Of a stretch of 64,000 bases of DNA, positions 42,742 through 52,151 are shown one piece after another. Each line of letters opens with the position of its first letter. Positions within the stretch are counted from its first letter, which is position 1. The stretch lies in contig NZ_PVZB01000010.1 in assembly GCF_003002025.1 (NCBI RefSeq), positions 1 through 64,000 of the forward strand. Direction: 5' to 3'. Source of the DNA: Paraburkholderia sp. BL25I1N1 (GTDB taxonomy: Bacteria > Pseudomonadota > Gammaproteobacteria > Burkholderiales > Burkholderiaceae). The position numbers and the translations under genes are program-made. Below the pieces are notes generated by a model, which was not told the origin of the DNA, did no database searches, and worked only from the letters and a program-made list of their open reading frames with translations.

Positions 42742-45700
42742 TTACGCGGGCTTGCCAGCGCCGCCGTGCTCGGGCGCGGGGCCGTCGTCGTGGGAACTCG
42801 TGTGATTCGCGCCGCCATTGTCGTCGTCGCCGCGGTGGCGGCGCGCGAGGCGCGAGTGAATCGCCGCGAACACCAGCGGCACGAAAAACAGTGTGGACAC
42901 GGTGGCGAACAGCAAGCCGCCGATCACCGCGCGGCCGAGCGGCGCATTCTGCTCGGCGCCTTCGCCCAGACCGAGCGCCATCGGAATCATGCCGATGATC
43001 ATCGCGAAGGCCGTCATCAGCACCGGCCTGATCCGGCTTGCGCCGGCTTCGAGCGCGGCGGTCAGCGGCGGTGCGCCGGCGGACAGACGCTGGCGCGCGA
43101 ACGACACCATCAGAATACTGTTGGCGGTAGCCACGCCCATGGTCATGATCGCGCCGGTCAAGGCCGGCACGCTCAGGTGCGTGCCGGTCAGGAACAGCAT
43201 CCACACAATGCCCGCCAGCGCCGCGGGCAACGCGCTGACGATGATCAGCGGATCGACCCACGACTGGAAGTTCACGACGATCAGCAGGTACACCAGCACG
43301 ATCGCCATCGCCACGCCGAGTCCCAGTCCGAAGAACGAACTGCGCATGGTCTGCACCTGGCCGCGCACCGTAATCTGACTGCCGCGCGGCAGCGACGCGC
43401 GCACGTTGTCCACCAGCTTGTCGACCTGATTCGCCACGCTCCCGAGGTCGCGCTTCTCGACGCTCACATACAGATCGATCACCGGCCTGATGTTGTAGTG
43501 CGTGACTTCGGCGAACTGCGTCTGCGGTGCGACCCGCACCAGGTTGCCGAGCAGTTGCGTCGGGCCGCTGGCCGAACCGGAGACCGGCGTGCGCAAGAGT
43601 TCATCGATCGACGACACCTGGTACTGCGGCGTTTGCACCGCGACGTTGTATTCCACGCCGTTGCGGTTGTTGAACCAGAAACCCGGCGATGTTTGCGAGC
43701 TGCCCGACAAGGAAATGAGCACGTTTTGCGCCACATTGCTCGCGCTCAGATTGAGTTGCTGAAGCCGCGTGCGGTCCATCTGAAGATTGATCGCCGGTTC
43801 ATCCAGTTTCTGCTGGATGTGCGTGTCCACCGTGCCGGGAATCATGCGCACCTGTTTCAGCAGCTTGCGCGCAATGTCGAAGTTGCCCTCCTGATTCGCG
43901 CCGGAAATCTGCACGTCAACGGCAGCAGGCAAACCGAAGTTAAGAATCTGCGTGACGATGTCGGCCGGCTGGAAGAAAAACTCGACGCCCGGAAAGCGCT
44001 GCGGCAGAATCGCGCGCAGTTTGTCCATGTAGATTTGCGTGGGCTTGTGATCTTCATTGAGCGCCACCTGGATCTCGCCGTCGAGCGTGCCGATCGTGCC
44101 CGCATTGCTGTACGAAAGATTGATACCGCTATAGGGCAATCCCAGGTTGTCGAGAATCGTGCCGAGTTCTTTCTGCGGCACGACCTCGCGAATCACCTTT
44201 TCGACTTCGTCGGCGAGACGCGCGGTTTCCTCGATGCGCGTGCCGGTCGGCGCACGCATATGCAGGCGAATGTCGCCGGCGTCCACGCTCGGGAAGAAGT
44301 CTTCGCCGAGCACGAAAATCAGGCCCATCGAGACGACGCAAAAGCCGAGGAACACGCTGCCGAACATGCCGCGACGCACCAGCAAGCTGCTCAGAATCAT
44401 GATGTAGCCGGCGCGCATGCGCTCGAACCCACGATCGAAGCGGTGATAGAGGCGCATGAACAAATTCGGCTTCGCGCTCGGCTTCGGCTTGTGCGCGTGC
44501 CCCATCAACAGCATCGCGAGGGTCGGCACCAGCGTACGCGAGAGAATGTACGACGCCAGCATGGCGAACACCACAGCTTCGGCGAGCGGCACGAACAGAT
44601 AACGCGCCACGCCGGTCAGGAAGAACATCGGCACGAACACGATACAGATACAGAGCGTGGACACCAGCGCCGGAATCGCAATTTCACCCGCGCCGTCGAG
44701 AATTGCGTCGTGCAGATTCGTGCCCATATGCAGATGCCGTTCGATATTCTCGATCGTCACCGTGGCATCGTCCACCAGGATCCCCACCGCCAGCGCGAGG
44801 CCGCCGAGCGTCATGATGTTGATGGTCTGCCCGAGCGCATGCAGCGCGATCAGCGAGGACAGGATCGACAGCGGAATCGAGATCGCGATAATGCAGGTGC
44901 TGCGCCAGTTGCCGAGGAACAGCAGGATCATCGCGGCGGTCAGCGCGGCGGCGACCAGCGCCTCGCGCACTACGCCCTGCACCGCCGCTTTCACGAACAC
45001 CGACTGATCGAACAATGCAGTGATTTTCAGATCGGGCGGCAATGCCGCTTGTGCGTTCGGCAGCAGCCCCTTCAGCGTATTCACGATGGAGAGCGTCGAG
45101 GCACTGCCGTTCTTGAGCACCGACATCAGCACGCCGCGATGCCCGTCCTGCCGCACGATATTGGTCTGCGGCGAGAAACCGTCACGCACATGCGCGACTT
45201 CACGCAGATACGTGGTCGCGCCGTTGAGCGTGCGCACCGGAATATCGTTGAGCCCTTCCAGCGTGCTGGGCGAGCCGTTCATGTTGATCGTGTATTCCTT
45301 CGGTCCGATCTTCGCCGTGCCGGTCGGCAAGATCAGGTTTTGCGCGTTGAACGCGCTGACCACATCGGAAGGCGTCAGGCCTTTGGCAAGCAGCGCGCGC
45401 GTGTTCAGGTCGACCGAGATCAGCCGCGACTTGCCGCCATACGGATACGGCACGGCCGCGCCGGGAATCGTCACGAGTTGCGGGCGCAGAAAGTTCAGCG
45501 CCGTATCGTTGAGCGCCTGCTCGGAGAGTTTCGGGCTCGACAGGCCGAGCTGGATCACCGGAATGCTTGAAGCCGAGTAGCTGATCACGAGCGGCGGCGT
45601 GGCGCCCGGCGGCATCTGCTTGAGCTGCGCCTGTTCGACGGCCACCGTTTGCGCGATCGCAGTCTGAATGTTCGCGTTCGGCTGCAGGAACACCTTCAGG

Positions 45701-45972
45701 ATCGTGATGCCCGCGAGCGATTGCGATTCGATGTGCTCGATGTCGTTGACCGTGGTGGTCAGACTGCGCTCGTTCACCGAGGTGATGCGGTTGGCCATGT
45801 CTTCGGCCGACAAGCCCGTGTAGGTCCAGATGATACTGACCACCGGAATATTGATTTCCGGCAGCACATCGACCGGCGTGGTGAACAGCACGAACGGCGT
45901 CGCCAGCAAGATCAGAATGGCCATCACGATGAACGTGTAGGGCCGCTTAAGCGCAACGTTGACGATCCACAT
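42742..45972 (-). CDS. RND efflux pump (second unit)
   Basis: 1076 residues. It begins MWIVNVALKRPYTFIVMAIL (first membrane helix) and has VGILVDDATVTIENIERHLH, the proton-relay helix with paired Asp near residue 410. The large periplasmic loops lie about 40-340 and 560-870, and the second helix bundle includes GVATANSILMVSFARQRL. The TIENI core and MFFLTGVARYLF resemble the CzcA/CusA-like and MdtB-like branches more than classical AcrB, but the metal or drug substrate cannot be decided. A C-terminal acidic, His-rich tail (HRGDDDNGGANHTSSHDDGP) might bind metal. It is first in its operon, unlike the first unit, where the pump follows the adaptor. Confidence 0.95.
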   Translation of the reverse strand: MWIVNVALKRPYTFIVMAILILLATPFVLFTTPVDVLPEINIPVVSIIWTYTGLSAEDMANRITSVNERSLTTTVNDIEHIESQSLAGITILKVFLQPNANIQTAIAQTVAVEQAQLKQMPPGATPPLVISYSASSIPVIQLGLSSPKLSEQALNDTALNFLRPQLVTIPGAAVPYPYGGKSRLISVDLNTRALLAKGLTPSDVVSAFNAQNLILPTGTAKIGPKEYTINMNGSPSTLEGLNDIPVRTLNGATTYLREVAHVRDGFSPQTNIVRQDGHRGVLMSVLKNGSASTLSIVNTLKGLLPNAQAALPPDLKITALFDQSVFVKAAVQGVVREALVAAALTAAMILLFLGNWRSTCIIAISIPLSILSSLIALHALGQTINIMTLGGLALAVGILVDDATVTIENIERHLHMGTNLHDAILDGAGEIAIPALVSTLCICIVFVPMFFLTGVARYLFVPLAEAVVFAMLASYILSRTLVPTLAMLLMGHAHKPKPSAKPNLFMRLYHRFDRGFERMRAGYIMILSSLLVRRGMFGSVFLGFCVVSMGLIFVLGEDFFPSVDAGDIRLHMRAPTGTRIEETARLADEVEKVIREVVPQKELGTILDNLGLPYSGINLSYSNAGTIGTLDGEIQVALNEDHKPTQIYMDKLRAILPQRFPGVEFFFQPADIVTQILNFGLPAAVDVQISGANQEGNFDIARKLLKQVRMIPGTVDTHIQQKLDEPAINLQMDRTRLQQLNLSASNVAQNVLISLSGSSQTSPGFWFNNRNGVEYNVAVQTPQYQVSSIDELLRTPVSGSASGPTQLLGNLVRVAPQTQFAEVTHYNIRPVIDLYVSVEKRDLGSVANQVDKLVDNVRASLPRGSQITVRGQVQTMRSSFFGLGLGVAMAIVLVYLLIVVNFQSWVDPLIIVSALPAALAGIVWMLFLTGTHLSVPALTGAIMTMGVATANSILMVSFARQRLSAGAPPLTAALEAGASRIRPVLMTAFAMIIGMIPMALGLGEGAEQNAPLGRAVIGGLLFATVSTLFFVPLVFAAIHSRLARRHRGDDDNGGANHTSSHDDGPAPEHGGAGKPA

Positions 45973-46293
45973 GAAACGCGCCCGGATGAATGCAGGTAAG
46001 GGATGGTGAATCAGCGCTTATGCTAGATCGCTAGCACCAACACCTGCATGGCGCCAAAATGGCGGAATTGTCAGGAAGGCTAACGTAAGGAAAAACGGTG
46101 CTTGAACTGCGTGGAGTTTGCCGGCAAGCAAACGTTTGATAAGAGAAGATAGCCGGAATTGGGGTGCCGCTTCAATGCGATGTCGCGCGAGCGCGTCGCG
46201 AAACATCGCATGGATTGTTTTGCGCGAAGCAAATACTTCACGCGCATTCAAAGCCTGGTCGATCCTCGACCCTTTGCCACGCCGCTACCGGCG
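45973..46293. promoter_or_regulatory. Presumed promoter region of the second efflux unit
   Basis: 321 bp between the VOC stop and the pump start, both genes on the minus strand. A small palindrome (GCTAG/CTAGC, about 46022-46035) is the only structure noticed. No gene is supported. The promoter driving the pump, adaptor, channel, regulator and kinase should be here. Confidence 0.45.
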
Positions 46294-46728
46294 TTACTTC
46301 GCAAACAACGCCGACATATCCGCGAACGCCTTGAATTCCAGCGCATTGCCCGACGGGTCGAGGAAGAACATGGTCGCCTGTTCGCCCACTTCGCCCTTGA
46401 AACGCACATGCGGCTCGATGATGAAGTCGATGCCGGCCGCTTGCAGCTTGTCTGCGGCGGCCTGCCATTGCGCCATCGAGAGCACCGCGCCGAAGTGACG
46501 GACCGGCACGGCATCGCCGTCGACCTTGCTGGTATGACGATGGCCGATTTCCTCAGGCGCGAGATGCGCGACGATCTGATGGCCATAGAAATTGAAATCG
46601 ACCCACGCGTCCGAGCTGCGCCCTTCCGGGCAGCCCAGCAGTTCGCCGTAAAACTCGCGCGCGGCGGCAAGGCTATGAACAGGGAACGCCAGATGGAACG
46701 GCGGCAAGACGGTATCGGCAACGCTCAT
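46294..46728 (-). CDS. VOC-family dioxygenase/glyoxalase-like protein
   Basis: 144 residues with PPFHLAFPVHSLAAAREFYG (metal-ligand His near 12 in the FHLAFPV strand), WVDFNFYGHQIVAHL, and the second half ending FFLDPSGNALEFKAF with the metal-ligand Glu. This is the paired beta-alpha-beta VOC fold, of the kind annotated as glyoxalase or dioxygenase. Substrate unknown. It is divergent from a LysR gene across a 144-bp AT-rich gap (46729-46872), so that regulator is the likely controller. It is not obviously linked to the pump. Confidence 0.88.
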   Translation of the reverse strand: MSVADTVLPPFHLAFPVHSLAAAREFYGELLGCPEGRSSDAWVDFNFYGHQIVAHLAPEEIGHRHTSKVDGDAVPVRHFGAVLSMAQWQAAADKLQAAGIDFIIEPHVRFKGEVGEQATMFFLDPSGNALEFKAFADMSALFAK

Positions 46729-46872
46729 GATGGGGAACTCGCTGATTGGAATTGGGTTGAGCGTGCAGGCATTTTGAAAACCTCACGCGTGAAGCCAAGT
46801 TTAACCATGACTAAAAATGTTGAAAAACGATATATATTTGATCTGACTAACACTAAATTCGATCAATCAAAA

Positions 46873-47757
46873 ATGCTAAGCGAACTCAAGACTTTCATCG
46901 CTGTGAGCCAGTACGGCACGTTTTCGGGCGCCGGCGCGCGCATCGGCCTGACGCAATCCGCCGTGAGCGCGCAAATGCAACGGCTCGAAGAAGAACTCGG
47001 CTTCGCGCTCTTCGACCGCACCGGCCGCTCCGCCACACTCAACGACGCCGGCCGCGAAACGCTCACGCTCGCCGAGGAAATGATGACGCTCTACGCGCGG
47101 CTCTCCGAACGTGGCGCGGTCGCGGCGGAAAGCGGCATGCTGCGGGTGGGCGCCATTGCATCCGCGCAAGTGTCGTTTCTCGCCGACGCACTCGCGCGCT
47201 TTCGCGACGACCGTCCCGGCTGGCGCATTCGGGTCGTGCCCGGCGTGTCGCTGGGCTTGCTGGGGCAAGTCGATTCGGGCGAACTGGACCTGGCCGTCAT
47301 CATCAAACCGCCCTTCGCGTTGCCGTCCGAACTCGAATGGCGCACGCTCGTCACCGAACCGTTCGTGCTGCTCGTGCCCAAGGCGCTCGTGCGCGGCAAG
47401 GGCGCGACGCGGTCCTGGCGCGAACTGCTGCGCAGCGAACCGTTTATCCGCTACGACCGCAGTTCGTTCGGCGGCAGGCTGGTCGACCGGTTTCTGCGGC
47501 GCTCGCGGGTCAATGTGCGCGACGTGATCGAACTGGACGAGTTGCAAGGCATCGTGCAACTGGTCGCGCGCGGCATCGGCGTGGCGCTGCTTCCGAATAG
47601 CGCGGGACTCGGCAAATGGCCGGCCGGCGTCGTCGCGCTCGAACTCGGCGAGGCGACGTTTCAGCGGGAGATCGGCCTCGTGCAGCGTCCGCGGCATAGT
47701 CGCCAGGCGGTGGCCGGCGCGCTCGCGGATTGCATCGGCATGGCAGCCGGTGCGTGA
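46873..47757 (+). CDS. LysR-family transcriptional regulator
   Basis: 294 residues. The helix-turn-helix is MLSELKTFIAVSQYGTFSGA and LTQSAVSAQMQRLEEELGFALF. The effector-binding part has MLRVGAIASAQVSFLADALA and then VARGIGVALLPNSA. An in-frame stretch upstream (back to 46159) is only the antisense of the VOC gene; the true start is the ATG at 46873. The 144-bp promoter region shared with the VOC gene has AT-rich T-N11-A-like sites. It probably controls the VOC gene and perhaps the LysE gene that follows in the same direction. Confidence 0.92.
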   Translation: MLSELKTFIAVSQYGTFSGAGARIGLTQSAVSAQMQRLEEELGFALFDRTGRSATLNDAGRETLTLAEEMMTLYARLSERGAVAAESGMLRVGAIASAQVSFLADALARFRDDRPGWRIRVVPGVSLGLLGQVDSGELDLAVIIKPPFALPSELEWRTLVTEPFVLLVPKALVRGKGATRSWRELLRSEPFIRYDRSSFGGRLVDRFLRRSRVNVRDVIELDELQGIVQLVARGIGVALLPNSAGLGKWPAGVVALELGEATFQREIGLVQRPRHSRQAVAGALADCIGMAAGA

Positions 47758-47921
47758 GCCCAAGCCGCCGCGTCCGCGCGATTGTGCTGTTGCTGGAGCA
47801 ACGAACTGTATCTGTGAGATTCTTCCGCCCGCGCGCAAAATCTGCGTTCGCGTGACGACTCGCGCTCCCTACGCGTGTGCGCTGCGAGCCGCACGCCCTG
47901 CCCGCCGCCGAGGTCCAGCCC

Positions 47922-48560
47922 ATGATCGCCAGCAGTTTCCTCACCGCCGATGTCCTGATCGCTTACAGCGCCTACTTCGTCGGTACGGCGAGCCCTGGGC
48001 CAAGCAATCTCGCGATCATGTCGCTGGCGATGAGCGCGGGCCGCCGTTCCGCGCTCACCTTCGCGCTCGGCGTGGTGTCGGGTTCGTACTTCTGGGCGCT
48101 GCTGGCGTCACTGGGTTTGTCGGCCGTACTCGCCACTTACTCGGAATGTCTGGTGGCGATCAAGATTGCCGGCGGGCTGTATCTGCTGTGGCTCGGCTTC
48201 AAATCCGCGCGCTCCGCGTTCCGTCCAAAGGCGCTGCCCACGGGCGCGGCGCGTGACAGCGAACCACTCAAGCGTCTCTATCTGCGCGGCCTGCTGCTGC
48301 ATCTCACCAATCCAAAAGCGATTCTGGTGTGGCTCTCGATCGTCTCGCTGGCCATGTCGCCGGCCGGCGGCACCTCGCATACCACGCCGGTGGTGCTCGG
48401 CTGCATGTGCATCGGCATGTCGGTGTTCAGCAGCTATGCGGTGCTGTTTTCGACCGCTTCCGCGCGGCGCATCTACGCGTCGATCCGGCGCTGGCTGGAC
48501 GGCTCGCTCGCCATCATGTTCGGCATTGCCGGCATCAAGCTGCTGACTTCGAAAAGCTGA
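47922..48560 (+). CDS. LysE/RhtB-family amino-acid exporter
   Basis: 212 residues with about six membrane helices. Family marks are YFVGTASPGPSNLAIMSLAM near residues 16-35, then SYFWALLASLGLSAVL, AGGLYLLWLGFKSA and LLHLTNPKAILVWLSIVSL. Such proteins export lysine, homoserine, threonine or related compounds, which one is unclear. A weak GAGG is upstream of the ATG at 47922; a frame from 47877 would add 15 unlikely residues. It lies 164 bp behind the LysR gene and may be regulated by it. Confidence 0.92.
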   Translation: MIASSFLTADVLIAYSAYFVGTASPGPSNLAIMSLAMSAGRRSALTFALGVVSGSYFWALLASLGLSAVLATYSECLVAIKIAGGLYLLWLGFKSARSAFRPKALPTGAARDSEPLKRLYLRGLLLHLTNPKAILVWLSIVSLAMSPAGGTSHTTPVVLGCMCIGMSVFSSYAVLFSTASARRIYASIRRWLDGSLAIMFGIAGIKLLTSKS

Positions 48561-48629
48561 GCGCGTCCGGAGGCGCCCGCCGCTCTGCGATACTGTCACC
48601 GTGACAATTGAAGCGGATAGACGAATACG

Positions 48630-48977
48630 ATGAGCGGCGGTAACGAAGTGAATCCGGCAGCGCAGCGCTCGCCATGGCGCAAGCGGCTCTACCTCGCGGG
48701 CATCACGGCATTCGTGGCCGGCGTGATTCTGGCCGTGATCATTTACGCGACCACGCCGCCGCCGGACAGCGCCGTCTCCATGTACAGCGTGGCCGATCCG
48801 CGCTATCAGATCGAATTGCAGCGTATTGGCGGCAATGCCGCGGTGCTGATGGCGCAGCTTCATCAGTGGTTCGACGGACTGTGGCACGGCACGGCGCTCG
48901 CTTATACCGTCGCGGTGTTGGGCGCTGTTATCGCGGGCGTGTGTTTCTTCATCGGCTATTTCTTCGCTGACGAATAG
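48630..48977 (+). CDS. Small two-helix membrane protein of unknown function
   Basis: 115 residues with one helix near 23-42 (AGITAFVAGVILAVIIYA) and another near 90-111 (YTVAVLGAVIAGVCFFIGYF), separated by a polar periplasmic loop of about 45 residues. No known domain is seen. It lies 69 bp after the LysE gene in the same direction and is convergent with the SulP gene. Composition and codon use match neighbours. Its role is unknown. Confidence 0.72.
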   Translation: MSGGNEVNPAAQRSPWRKRLYLAGITAFVAGVILAVIIYATTPPPDSAVSMYSVADPRYQIELQRIGGNAAVLMAQLHQWFDGLWHGTALAYTVAVLGAVIAGVCFFIGYFFADE

Positions 48978-49026
48978 CCGTGTCGCCGGAAGCCGCGCAT
49001 CGCGCTGCCCTCGCGCAATCCCGCGC

Positions 49027-50739
49027 TCACGTGGCCTCTTTCACATGCCGGTCGGGTTTCTCCACGCCGGCCGTGCGCAGCGCTTCGTGCAAGGTGTTGA
49101 AAATGCAACCTTCCTCAACGATCGGCGTGATGCCGTGCCGGTCCATGTCCGAACGCAGATAGCGGTTCACGCGCGCGAACAATACCTCGATGCCCTGGCT
49201 TTTCAATGTCTGGCACAACTCGCCAATCGAGCGTGAGGCCGAATAGTCGATGTCGGTGATCGCGCTTGCGTCGATCACGAAGCAGCGCACCTTGCTCGGC
49301 GCAAGGTCGATCAGGCGCCGAGTATCGTCGACGAAAAAGTGGTCGTTCGCGTAAAACAGATCGGCGCCGAAGCGGTAGACGATCAGGCCCGGCGCGGTCT
49401 GAACGCCGGGCACGGCGGGCACCGGCACCCAGACGCCGTCGTCGTTGGGGGCGAGAATCATCGTGTGCGGACGGTAGCTGTGGCGCACGTGACGCAGCAG
49501 CGAGAGCGCCACCGCCACCAGAATGCCGTGCTCGACGCCAATCAGCACCACGGCCGCCGCGGTGAACACGGCCAGCGCGAATTCGCCAGGGCTCTCCCGG
49601 CGAATCGCAAACAAGGTCTTCAGATTGATCAGGCCGACGGCGATCGTGAACACGATGCTGGCGAGAATGCAGTGCGGCAGATACTGCAAAAAGCGGCTGA
49701 AAAACAGCAGCACCGCCACCACCACGGCCGCGAAGACCAACTGCGCAAACTGGCTGCGCGTGCCGGCGAGATCGGCCATGGCGGTTTGCGTCGGACTGCC
49801 GTTCACCACGAAGGCGCCTGAAAACGCCGCCGCCGCGTTGGCCGCGGCGATGCCGAGCAAGTCGGCGTTGGTATCGACCGGTTCGTGGTGACGCTCGGCG
49901 AACACGCGGCTCGCGGCGGCGCTCTGCGCGACGATCATCACGAAGCAGGACGCCGCCACGGGCAGCAGATCGAGCATCTGCTGCCATGTCACCGACGGTA
50001 CGCGCAGCGGTGGCAAGCCGCCCGCCACCGGGCCGAGCACGGCAATGCCGTGGGCCGGAAAGCGATACATGTCGCTCGCCGCAATACCCGCCACGACCGC
50101 GATCAACGGCACCGGCACGCGTGGCAGAAAGCGTTTGCACGTCAGAATGGCGACGACCACCAGCAGCGAAATGGCGAGCGTCGGCCGATGGATCTGGCTA
50201 ACTTCGCGCACCACCAGCATGAGCTGATCGACGCTGCGCGCGGCATGTCCGGGCAAGCCGAGCATGTCGCCGAGCATCGCAATGCCGACCTGTACGCCGA
50301 CGCCTGCAAGGAAGCCGACCAGCACGGTGCGCGACAGAAAATCGGCGAGAAAGCCCAGTTTGAAAATCCGCGCGATGAACAGCAACGCAGCGGTCAGCAA
50401 GGCGACCATCGCGGCGAGCGCGGCATATTCAGCGCTGAAGGCCGGCGCCATGGTGGAAAGCCGGCTTGCGAAGATGGTGGCGGTCGCGGAGTCCGCGGCG
50501 ACGACCAGATGCCGCGAGGCGCCGAAAAACGCAAAGGCGATCAGCGGCAGAAAGACCGTGTACAAGCCCGTCACAGCCGGCATGCCGGCAATACGCGCGT
50601 AGCCGAGCACTTGCGGAATATCCATCGACGCAAGCTGCACACCGGCCAACGCATCGCGCGCCGCCGCGGCGCGGTTCAGAGGAAGGACGCCCTTCAGCAC
50701 GCTGGCGCGTGCCGCAAAAGTCGCCAGAAAATCTCGCAT
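49027..50739 (-). CDS. SulP-family anion transporter with STAS domain
   Basis: 570 residues. About 11-12 membrane helices span 25-420 with SulP marks LAGVQLASMDIPQVLGYARI, GLYTVFLPLIAFAFFGASRH, ADSATATIFASRLS and VVNGSPTQTAMADLAG. The C-terminal STAS domain (about 450-555) has FVIDASAITDIDYSASRSIG, its usual phospho-switch region, with Asp-Ile-Asp-Tyr-Ser-Ala. Bacterial SulP proteins transport sulfate, bicarbonate or C4-dicarboxylates. Sulfate is attractive given the alkylsulfatase but is 42 kb away, so there is no real link. The ribosome-binding site before ATG 50739 is weak. Confidence 0.92.
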   Translation of the reverse strand: MRDFLATFAARASVLKGVLPLNRAAAARDALAGVQLASMDIPQVLGYARIAGMPAVTGLYTVFLPLIAFAFFGASRHLVVAADSATATIFASRLSTMAPAFSAEYAALAAMVALLTAALLFIARIFKLGFLADFLSRTVLVGFLAGVGVQVGIAMLGDMLGLPGHAARSVDQLMLVVREVSQIHRPTLAISLLVVVAILTCKRFLPRVPVPLIAVVAGIAASDMYRFPAHGIAVLGPVAGGLPPLRVPSVTWQQMLDLLPVAASCFVMIVAQSAAASRVFAERHHEPVDTNADLLGIAAANAAAAFSGAFVVNGSPTQTAMADLAGTRSQFAQLVFAAVVVAVLLFFSRFLQYLPHCILASIVFTIAVGLINLKTLFAIRRESPGEFALAVFTAAAVVLIGVEHGILVAVALSLLRHVRHSYRPHTMILAPNDDGVWVPVPAVPGVQTAPGLIVYRFGADLFYANDHFFVDDTRRLIDLAPSKVRCFVIDASAITDIDYSASRSIGELCQTLKSQGIEVLFARVNRYLRSDMDRHGITPIVEEGCIFNTLHEALRTAGVEKPDRHVKEAT

Positions 50740-51230
50740 ACGCGATACCGCCCTAATCCAGGTTATCGCGCATCGTGCCGCGACTCGGCACTCAAAGGCA
50801 AGACTTGTAGCGAGATCGGCTCAAGAAAGAGAACACGCAGTACGCGCCCGATTGGCGCTGCGGACAACACCCGGCTGACTGACTTACCGCCTGAATTGTC
50901 CCGTAGCCGGATCCACGTGCCGCGCGAAACCGAACAACGCGGCAATGCAGATCGGACAGGCAATGAAGAACACGGCCAACATCTCGCACCCCGTAATGTC
51001 TTGTTCCCGCGAGTTTACGCGATCGGCATGCGAATTGAATGGGGGGAAACAACAAATGACTGTGTCGGCAATTACAACAGTCTCGCGCGAGTCCGCAGTC
51101 GTTTCACGGCCGCTTTTTATGCTCGAGGCGGTCTCCCCGTATAATCCCGCATGACCCGAATCCCGCATCACCTGCCCTCGCCGCCGGCCGCTTATCGCCG
51201 CCGCGCCGACCACCGCTCTTCGGCGGTCGC
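50740..51230. promoter_or_regulatory. Divergent region with a perfect -10 for the RIO kinase gene
   Basis: 491 bp between the SulP and RIO genes. TATAAT is at 51140-51145, 85 bp before the RIO start; the -35 part is weak (near 51116-51122). No coding frame is supported here. Confidence 0.5.
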
Positions 51231-52088
51231 ATGAAAACACCGAAACGTCTACTCCCGCTCGTCGAAGAAGGCCTGATCGACGAAGTCATCTCCCAGTTGA
51301 TGAGCGGCAAGGAAGCCACCGTCTACGTGGTACGCAGCGGCGACGCCACGCGTTGCGCGAAAGTCTACAAGGACGCCAAACAGCGCAGCTTCCGCCAGGC
51401 TGCGTCCTACCGCGAAGGCCGCAAGGTCAAGAACAGCCGCCAGCAACGCGCGATGGAAAAAGGCAGCCGCTATGGCCGCGAAGTGCAGGAACAGGCCTGG
51501 CAGAACGCCGAAGTCGACGCGCTGTTCCAGCTCGCGAACGCGGGCGTGCGCGTGCCGCAGCCTTTTATCTGCACCGACGGCGTATTGCTGATGGAGTTGG
51601 TGACCGACGCCGACGGCAATGTCGCGCCGCGTCTGAACGACGTCGAGATGACGGAAGAACGCGCGCTCGAACTGCATGGGCGGCTGGTGAACGAGGTGGT
51701 GCGCATGCTGTGCGCCGGCATGATCCACGGCGACCTGTCCGAGTACAACATCCTGCTTGCCGCCGACGGTCCGGTCATCATCGACCTGCCGCAGGCCGTG
51801 GATGCCGCCGGCAATCTCGAAGCGCCCGCCATGCTCGAACGCGACGTCAACAACCTCGCCACGTATTTCGGCCGCTTCGCGCCGGCGTTACTGGAGACCA
51901 GTTACGGCAAGGAAATCTGGTCACTCTACGAAGCGGGCGCATTGCATGTCGACGCCGCGCTGACCGGCCGCGTCGCCCTGGATACCACGCCGATCGATCT
52001 CGAAGCCGTGCTTCAGGAACTCGAAGATACGCGGCTCGATGAAGAAGCGCGCCTGCGCTACGAGCAGTCGCTGCGCAGCGGCACCTGA
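51231..52088 (+). CDS. RIO1-family serine protein kinase
   Basis: 285 residues. The RIO kinase fold is clear: SGKEATVYVV (nucleotide-binding loop, 25-34) with the ATP-binding Lys44 in CAKVYK. The catalytic loop HGDLSEYN is at 166-173 with Asp168, and the metal-binding IDLPQAVD has Asp185. RIO kinases autophosphorylate and are ancient; their bacterial role is poorly known. An N-terminal unit (residues 1-24) resembles the winged-helix start of RIO proteins only weakly. The gene stands alone, with a perfect TATAAT box 85 bp upstream, and is convergent with the LacI gene. Confidence 0.93.
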   Translation: MKTPKRLLPLVEEGLIDEVISQLMSGKEATVYVVRSGDATRCAKVYKDAKQRSFRQAASYREGRKVKNSRQQRAMEKGSRYGREVQEQAWQNAEVDALFQLANAGVRVPQPFICTDGVLLMELVTDADGNVAPRLNDVEMTEERALELHGRLVNEVVRMLCAGMIHGDLSEYNILLAADGPVIIDLPQAVDAAGNLEAPAMLERDVNNLATYFGRFAPALLETSYGKEIWSLYEAGALHVDAALTGRVALDTTPIDLEAVLQELEDTRLDEEARLRYEQSLRSGT

Positions 52089-52151
52089 ACCTTCACGGGC
52101 GGCCGGGCAGCGAGGTCAGCGCTTCCCACCTCGCCGCCTCACGAGAAGCAG

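Noticed and set aside
42766..45570. Long plus-strand open frame (934 codons) antisense to the second pump
   Set aside because: The same antisense GC-rich composition; the pump on the other strand is complete with all family motifs.
46018..46251. Minus-strand 77-codon frame before the second pump
   Set aside because: No ribosome-binding site, no recognised domain, and its hydrophobic part is short; treated as promoter region.
46159..46872. In-frame extension of the LysR gene upstream
   Set aside because: It runs antisense through the VOC gene and has no LysR-like sequence; the ATG at 46873 begins exactly at the domain.
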